Assembly (NCBI GenBank): GCA_026989375.1
Contig: JALSJJ010000254.1
Location: 1-36,612 of the forward strand
Reading direction: 5' to 3'
Source of the DNA: Rhodothermus sp.
Lineage (GTDB): Bacteria; Bacteroidota; Rhodothermia; Rhodothermales; Rhodothermaceae
DNA length: 36,612 nucleotides
Part shown: positions 33,688-36,612 of the stretch, piece after piece
How positions within the stretch are numbered: the stretch's first letter is position 1
Layout of the letters: the number at the start of each line of letters is the position of its first letter
The notes under the pieces: model-generated
Seen by the model: the letters and a program-made list of their open reading frames with translations, nothing else
What the model was told of the DNA's origin: nothing
Databases searched by the model: none
Position numbers and translations under genes: made by a program

Positions 33688-36264
33688 TCACTTCGAGCGG
33701 CGCTGGCGACTGCGTCTGCGTCCCTTGCGGGCTGCTTTTTCTTGCAGCAGCTTCAGCGCTTCCTCCAGCGTGATGGCTTCAGGCGCACGTCCTTCAGGCA
33801 GCGACACATTCGTACGTCCGTGCTTCACATAGGGACCATAGCGTCCCTCCCAGATCTCTACCGGTTCGCCTGTCTCAGGATGTGTTCCCAGCGTACGTAA
33901 CGGACGACTTCGTGCTTCCTTTTCGGCCAGCAATTCTAAAGCCCGCTCCAGATCAATCGAAAAAACGTCGTCCTCTTCTTTAAGCGATGCAAACGTCCGG
34001 CCATGCTGCACATAAGGTCCATAGCGACCGATACCTACCAGCACCGGTTGGCCGGTCTCCGGATGCGTCCCCAGCGTACGCGGAAGCTGCAGCAGTTTCC
34101 GCGCCATTTCCAGATCCACCACCGCCGGTTCTATGCCCGGAGGTAGCGCCACTCGCCTGGGCCTGCCAGTATGCTCGTCATCTCCAAGCTGCACGTAGTA
34201 TCCGTACGGACCGCGCCGGAGCAAAACCGGCAGGCTGGCCTCTGGATCAATCCCCAGTACCCGGTCTTCGATCTGTCCTTCACGTAGAATTTGCTCCAGC
34301 TTTTCGCGGGTCACATCTCCGGGAGCCAGGTCAGGCGGCAGTGAAGCGGTTACGATCTGTCCATCCAGCGGTCCTTCCACGTAAGGCCCGTATTTACCTA
34401 CACGTACTACATATGGCTCCCACTGTGGGAAGCGAATTGTCGAAACTTCTCGAGGATCCACGCGCCGAAGCGCCTCATCAATCATGCGCTCCAGTCCGTC
34501 TTCTCCCTGATAGAATTGGCGCAGATAGGGTACGGTCTTCTGGCGGCCTGCCGCGATTTCGTCGAGTGCCTCTTCCATTTGAGCGGTGAAGCCCAGATCG
34601 ACCAGCTTTTCGAAATAAGCTTCCAGCAGATTGTTGGTGGCAAACGCTGTAAAAGTAGGCACCAGTTGATTGCCCCGCCGCACGGCATAACCACGCTGCA
34701 GAATGGTGTCGATAATGGTTGCGTAAGTACTCGGCCGTCCAATGCCTTCCTGTTCCAGTGTTTTAATCAGCGTAGCCTCGGTGTACCGTGCAGGCGGGCG
34801 TGTCTCGTGCCGACGGGGCTCAAGTTGCAGGCAGCGCGGTTGATCGCCCTGTTTCAGAGGCGGCAGCGGCTGATCCCGATCCTCCAGGGCTGCCTCCGGA
34901 TCGTCACTGCCTTCAACGTAGGCCCGGAAAAAGCCTGGAAATTCGATAGTCCGCCCCGAAGCGCGAAAGCGTGCAATCGGCGGTTGATCGCCAGCCTCCA
35001 GATGCACCGTCAGCAGGCGCAGTCGGGCATCAGCCATCTGTGAGGCTACCGTACGCTTCCAGATCAGATCGTACAGTGCCGCATCGATCCCTGTCAGTCC
35101 CAGCTCTTCGGCCGTTTTCATTTCGCGACCGGCGGGACGGATGGCCTCATGCGCTTCCTGCGCATTGCGGACCCGACGCTGATACTGGCGCGGCTGTGGG
35201 CTCAGGTACGCGCTGCCATAGCGTTCAACGATGGTACGCCGACTGGCTTCGATAGCCTCCTGCGACAGATGCGTCGAGTCGGTACGCATGTAGGTGATAT
35301 AGCCCTGCTCATAGAGACGCTGGGCGATCTGCATGGTCTGTCGTGCCGACAGTCCCAGCTTGCGGCTGGCCTCCTGCTGGAGCGTGGAGGTGATAAACGG
35401 TGGAGCAGGTGCGCGCGTTACGACCCGCTCCTCCACCTCGGCTACCACCCAGCGTTCGTGGCGAAGCCGTTCGGCCAGCGCGTGCGCCTGCGCCTCGTCG
35501 AGCAGCATCACATCGCGTCCGGCCACCAGCCCTTCCTTAAGCCGTCCAGTGTGTTCGTCAAAGTCTTTGCCCCCGGCGACCCGGACACCATCTACATGCG
35601 TCAGCACCGCCTCGAACGTTTGCTCCTCCTGCTCCAGAAGCGCCTTCAGATCCCAATAGGTGGCTGGAACAAAAGCGATGCGTTCCTTCTCTCGTAGGAC
35701 AAGCAACCGAACGGCTGCACTCTGGACACGTCCAGCCGACAGCCGCGGAGCGATCTTGCGCCACAACACAGGCGACACCAGATAGCCGACCAGCCGATCC
35801 AGAATACGCCGGGCCTCCTGCGCTTCCACCAGGTTGTAGTCAATGTCTCGCGGATTACGCAGCGCCTGTTCGATCGCCTCCCGCGTGATTTCATGGAAAA
35901 CCATGCGGCGGATCGGCACCTTTGGCTTGAGTACCTCGACCAGATGCCAGCCAATGGATTCCCCCTCGCGGTCTTCGTCGGTCGCGATATACAGCTCGTC
36001 GGCTTCTTTCAGCGCCGCTTTGAGGTGTTGTACCACCTTGCGTTTGTCACGCGGAATCACATAGAGGGGCTCGAAGTCGCGATCGATGCGGACGCCCAGC
36101 CGGGCCCATTCTTCATGTTTCAGGTTCGATGGGACCTCGGCGGCCGAGGCCGGTAAATCGCGGATATGTCCCATGCTGGCTTCGACACGGAAGCCATCCT
36201 TCGGAAGAAAGTTGCGAATGGTGCGTGCTTTTGTTGGCGATTCAACAACAACCAGGCGCTTCAT
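33688..36264 (-). CDS. topA: DNA topoisomerase I
   Basis: An 858-residue type IA topoisomerase that relaxes negative supercoils. The TOPRIM domain starts at [16 protein letters not shown] and includes [14 protein letters not shown]. The active-site tyrosine is Y325 in [11 protein letters not shown], equivalent to Y319 of E. coli. The C-terminus has no CxxC zinc fingers. Instead it carries repeated topoisomerase C-terminal units ([20 protein letters not shown], then [20 protein letters not shown], plus two more divergent copies) and a very basic tail ([14 protein letters not shown]). This repeat-type C-terminus is known in several non-proteobacterial phyla. It is convergent with the hybrid kinase gene over a 183-base gap in which I see no strong signal. 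Confidence 0.97.
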   Translation of the reverse strand: MKRLVVVESPTKARTIRNFLPKDGFRVEASMGHIRDLPASAAEVPSNLKHEEWARLGVRIDRDFEPLYVIPRDKRKVVQHLKAALKEADELYIATDEDREGESIGWHLVEVLKPKVPIRRMVFHEITREAIEQALRNPRDIDYNLVEAQEARRILDRLVGYLVSPVLWRKIAPRLSAGRVQSAAVRLLVLREKERIAFVPATYWDLKALLEQEEQTFEAVLTHVDGVRVAGGKDFDEHTGRLKEGLVAGRDVMLLDEAQAHALAERLRHERWVVAEVEERVVTRAPAPPFITSTLQQEASRKLGLSARQTMQIAQRLYEQGYITYMRTDSTHLSQEAIEASRRTIVERYGSAYLSPQPRQYQRRVRNAQEAHEAIRPAGREMKTAEELGLTGIDAALYDLIWKRTVASQMADARLRLLTVHLEAGDQPPIARFRASGRTIEFPGFFRAYVEGSDDPEAALEDRDQPLPPLKQGDQPRCLQLEPRRHETRPPARYTEATLIKTLEQEGIGRPSTYATIIDTILQRGYAVRRGNQLVPTFTAFATNNLLEAYFEKLVDLGFTAQMEEALDEIAAGRQKTVPYLRQFYQGEDGLERMIDEALRRVDPREVSTIRFPQWEPYVVRVGKYGPYVEGPLDGQIVTASLPPDLAPGDVTREKLEQILREGQIEDRVLGIDPEASLPVLLRRGPYGYYVQLGDDEHTGRPRRVALPPGIEPAVVDLEMARKLLQLPRTLGTHPETGQPVLVGIGRYGPYVQHGRTFASLKEEDDVFSIDLERALELLAEKEARSRPLRTLGTHPETGEPVEIWEGRYGPYVKHGRTNVSLPEGRAPEAITLEEALKLLQEKAARKGRRRSRQRRSK

Positions 36265-36287
36265 AGGCGATCGGGCTGCTTCTGCAC

Positions 36288-36318
36288 AAAAAACCGCCCG
36301 GCTATAGTCGCCGGGCGG
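36288..36318 (-). terminator. Intrinsic terminator upstream of topA (minus strand)
   Basis: Read on the minus strand, GCCGGGCGG-type arms (36318-36310 with 36302-36294) form a perfect 9-bp stem with a 7-base loop, followed directly by TTTTTT (36293-36288). It must end a minus-strand transcript coming from the right edge, just 24 bases before the topA start, so topA likely has its promoter within or downstream of this hairpin or relies on read-through. Confidence 0.85.
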
Positions 36319-36370
36319 GCAGTCTCACGCCTACCCAAAAGCAACGTTCCAACAATAACCCACCGAACGT

Positions 36371-36513
36371 ACACAACAGGGCACCACCACCAACCGCCAA
36401 ACCCCCGTAGGGGCCGACCTCCATATCGGCCCCCAACCACCAGACGCACACAACAGGGCACCACCACCAACCGCCAAACCCCCGTAGGGGCCGACCTCCG
36501 TGTCGGCCCCTAC
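36371..36513. repeat. Two-copy 77-bp direct repeat containing a REP-like palindrome
   Basis: A 52-base identical block occurs at 36371-36422 and 36448-36499, a 77-base spacing. Each copy runs into an inverted repeat around GGGGCCGA/TCGGCCCC. In the second copy the palindrome is longer and perfect: GTAGGGGCCGAC (36484-36495) with GTCGGCCCCTAC (36502-36513) and a 6-base loop. The first copy has 8 bp (36410-36417 with 36426-36433). This resembles the short intergenic palindromes (REP-like) found in many high-GC genomes. No coding sequence is supported across it. Confidence 0.75.
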
Positions 36514-36552
36514 CATCGGGATCCCCAATCCATCCCAACCATGGGCGCTGCG

Positions 36553-36612
36553 TTACGAGCCGGCCGACACGGCTTCGTGGCTGCCATCGCCAGCCGCTTC
36601 GATACCGGCCGG
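36553..36612 (-). CDS. Possible C-terminal end of a gene entering from the right edge
   Basis: On the minus strand a frame open at the window edge ends with TAA (36555-36553) after 19 codons (PAGIEAAGDGSHEAVSAGS). A gene ending here would explain the minus-strand terminator at 36288-36318. The peptide is too short to identify, and the segment could equally be noncoding or belong to a plus-strand gene starting at the ATG at 36541. Confidence 0.25.
   Translation of the reverse strand, partial: PAGIEAAGDGSHEAVSAGS

Noticed and set aside
36302..36538. Trp/Gly-rich minus-strand frames across the tandem repeat
   Set aside because: They arise from the repeat unit itself (repeated GGRPLRGFGGWWW-type peptide) and cross the terminator; repeat translation, not a gene.

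Overview
The window is GC-rich bacterial DNA with dense, ordinary chromosomal gene organisation. Several families are typical of the Bacteroidota/Rhodothermota: a DUF4270 lipoprotein beside a short glycogen-synthase-like protein, a beta-propeller hybrid histidine kinase, a Bacteroidota-type LptD-like barrel, DUF3467 and DCC proteins. Many genes use clear Shine-Dalgarno sequences. I infer a Rhodothermus-like organism. This comes from family content alone; no database was searched. I see no phage, insertion sequence, CRISPR array or tRNA/rRNA gene.

Layout. 1-1291 (-) is a nucleotide-sugar dehydrogenase cut by the window edge. 1292-1873 has no confident gene; it holds a minus-strand leader, an intrinsic terminator and a candidate structured RNA. 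1874-4960 (+) is a cysteine biosynthesis operon (cysM, JAMM protease, CysO-like sulfur carrier, moeZ) preceded by a poly-cysteine leader peptide and terminator. 4992-6481 (-) encodes a DCC protein and a patatin. 6534-8879 (+) is a GH31 alpha-glucosidase. 9084-13935 (+) encodes envelope and hypothetical proteins (GT5-like, DUF4270 lipoprotein, outer-membrane barrel, TPR). 14093-16699 (+) is eno-ftsB-ROK kinase, followed by an LptD-like barrel (16775-19387) and a BON protein. 19856-21471 (-) is sucC with a GNAT gene. 21583-22668 (+) is an LptF/G permease, convergent with a DUF3467 gene. 23140-27286 (+) carries a kinase-receiver protein and lon. 27291-28302 (-) has a PH-domain gene and two unknown small genes. 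28385-33504 (+) is rsgA and a 1342-residue hybrid kinase. 33688-36264 (-) is topA. The right end has a terminator and a palindromic tandem repeat.

The most interesting system is the cysteine operon. Its leader encodes a short peptide with six consecutive Cys codons. An RNA segment just after the Cys run can pair either backward into a hairpin overlapping the Cys codons, or forward with the 5' arm of an intrinsic terminator just before cysM. This is the arrangement of a trp-type attenuator, but for cysteine, and it controls a carrier-protein-dependent (CysO/CysM/Mec) pathway. The carrier ends in Gly-Gly-His-Phe rather than Gly-Gly, so it should need trimming before use; the JAMM protease encoded next to it is the natural candidate.
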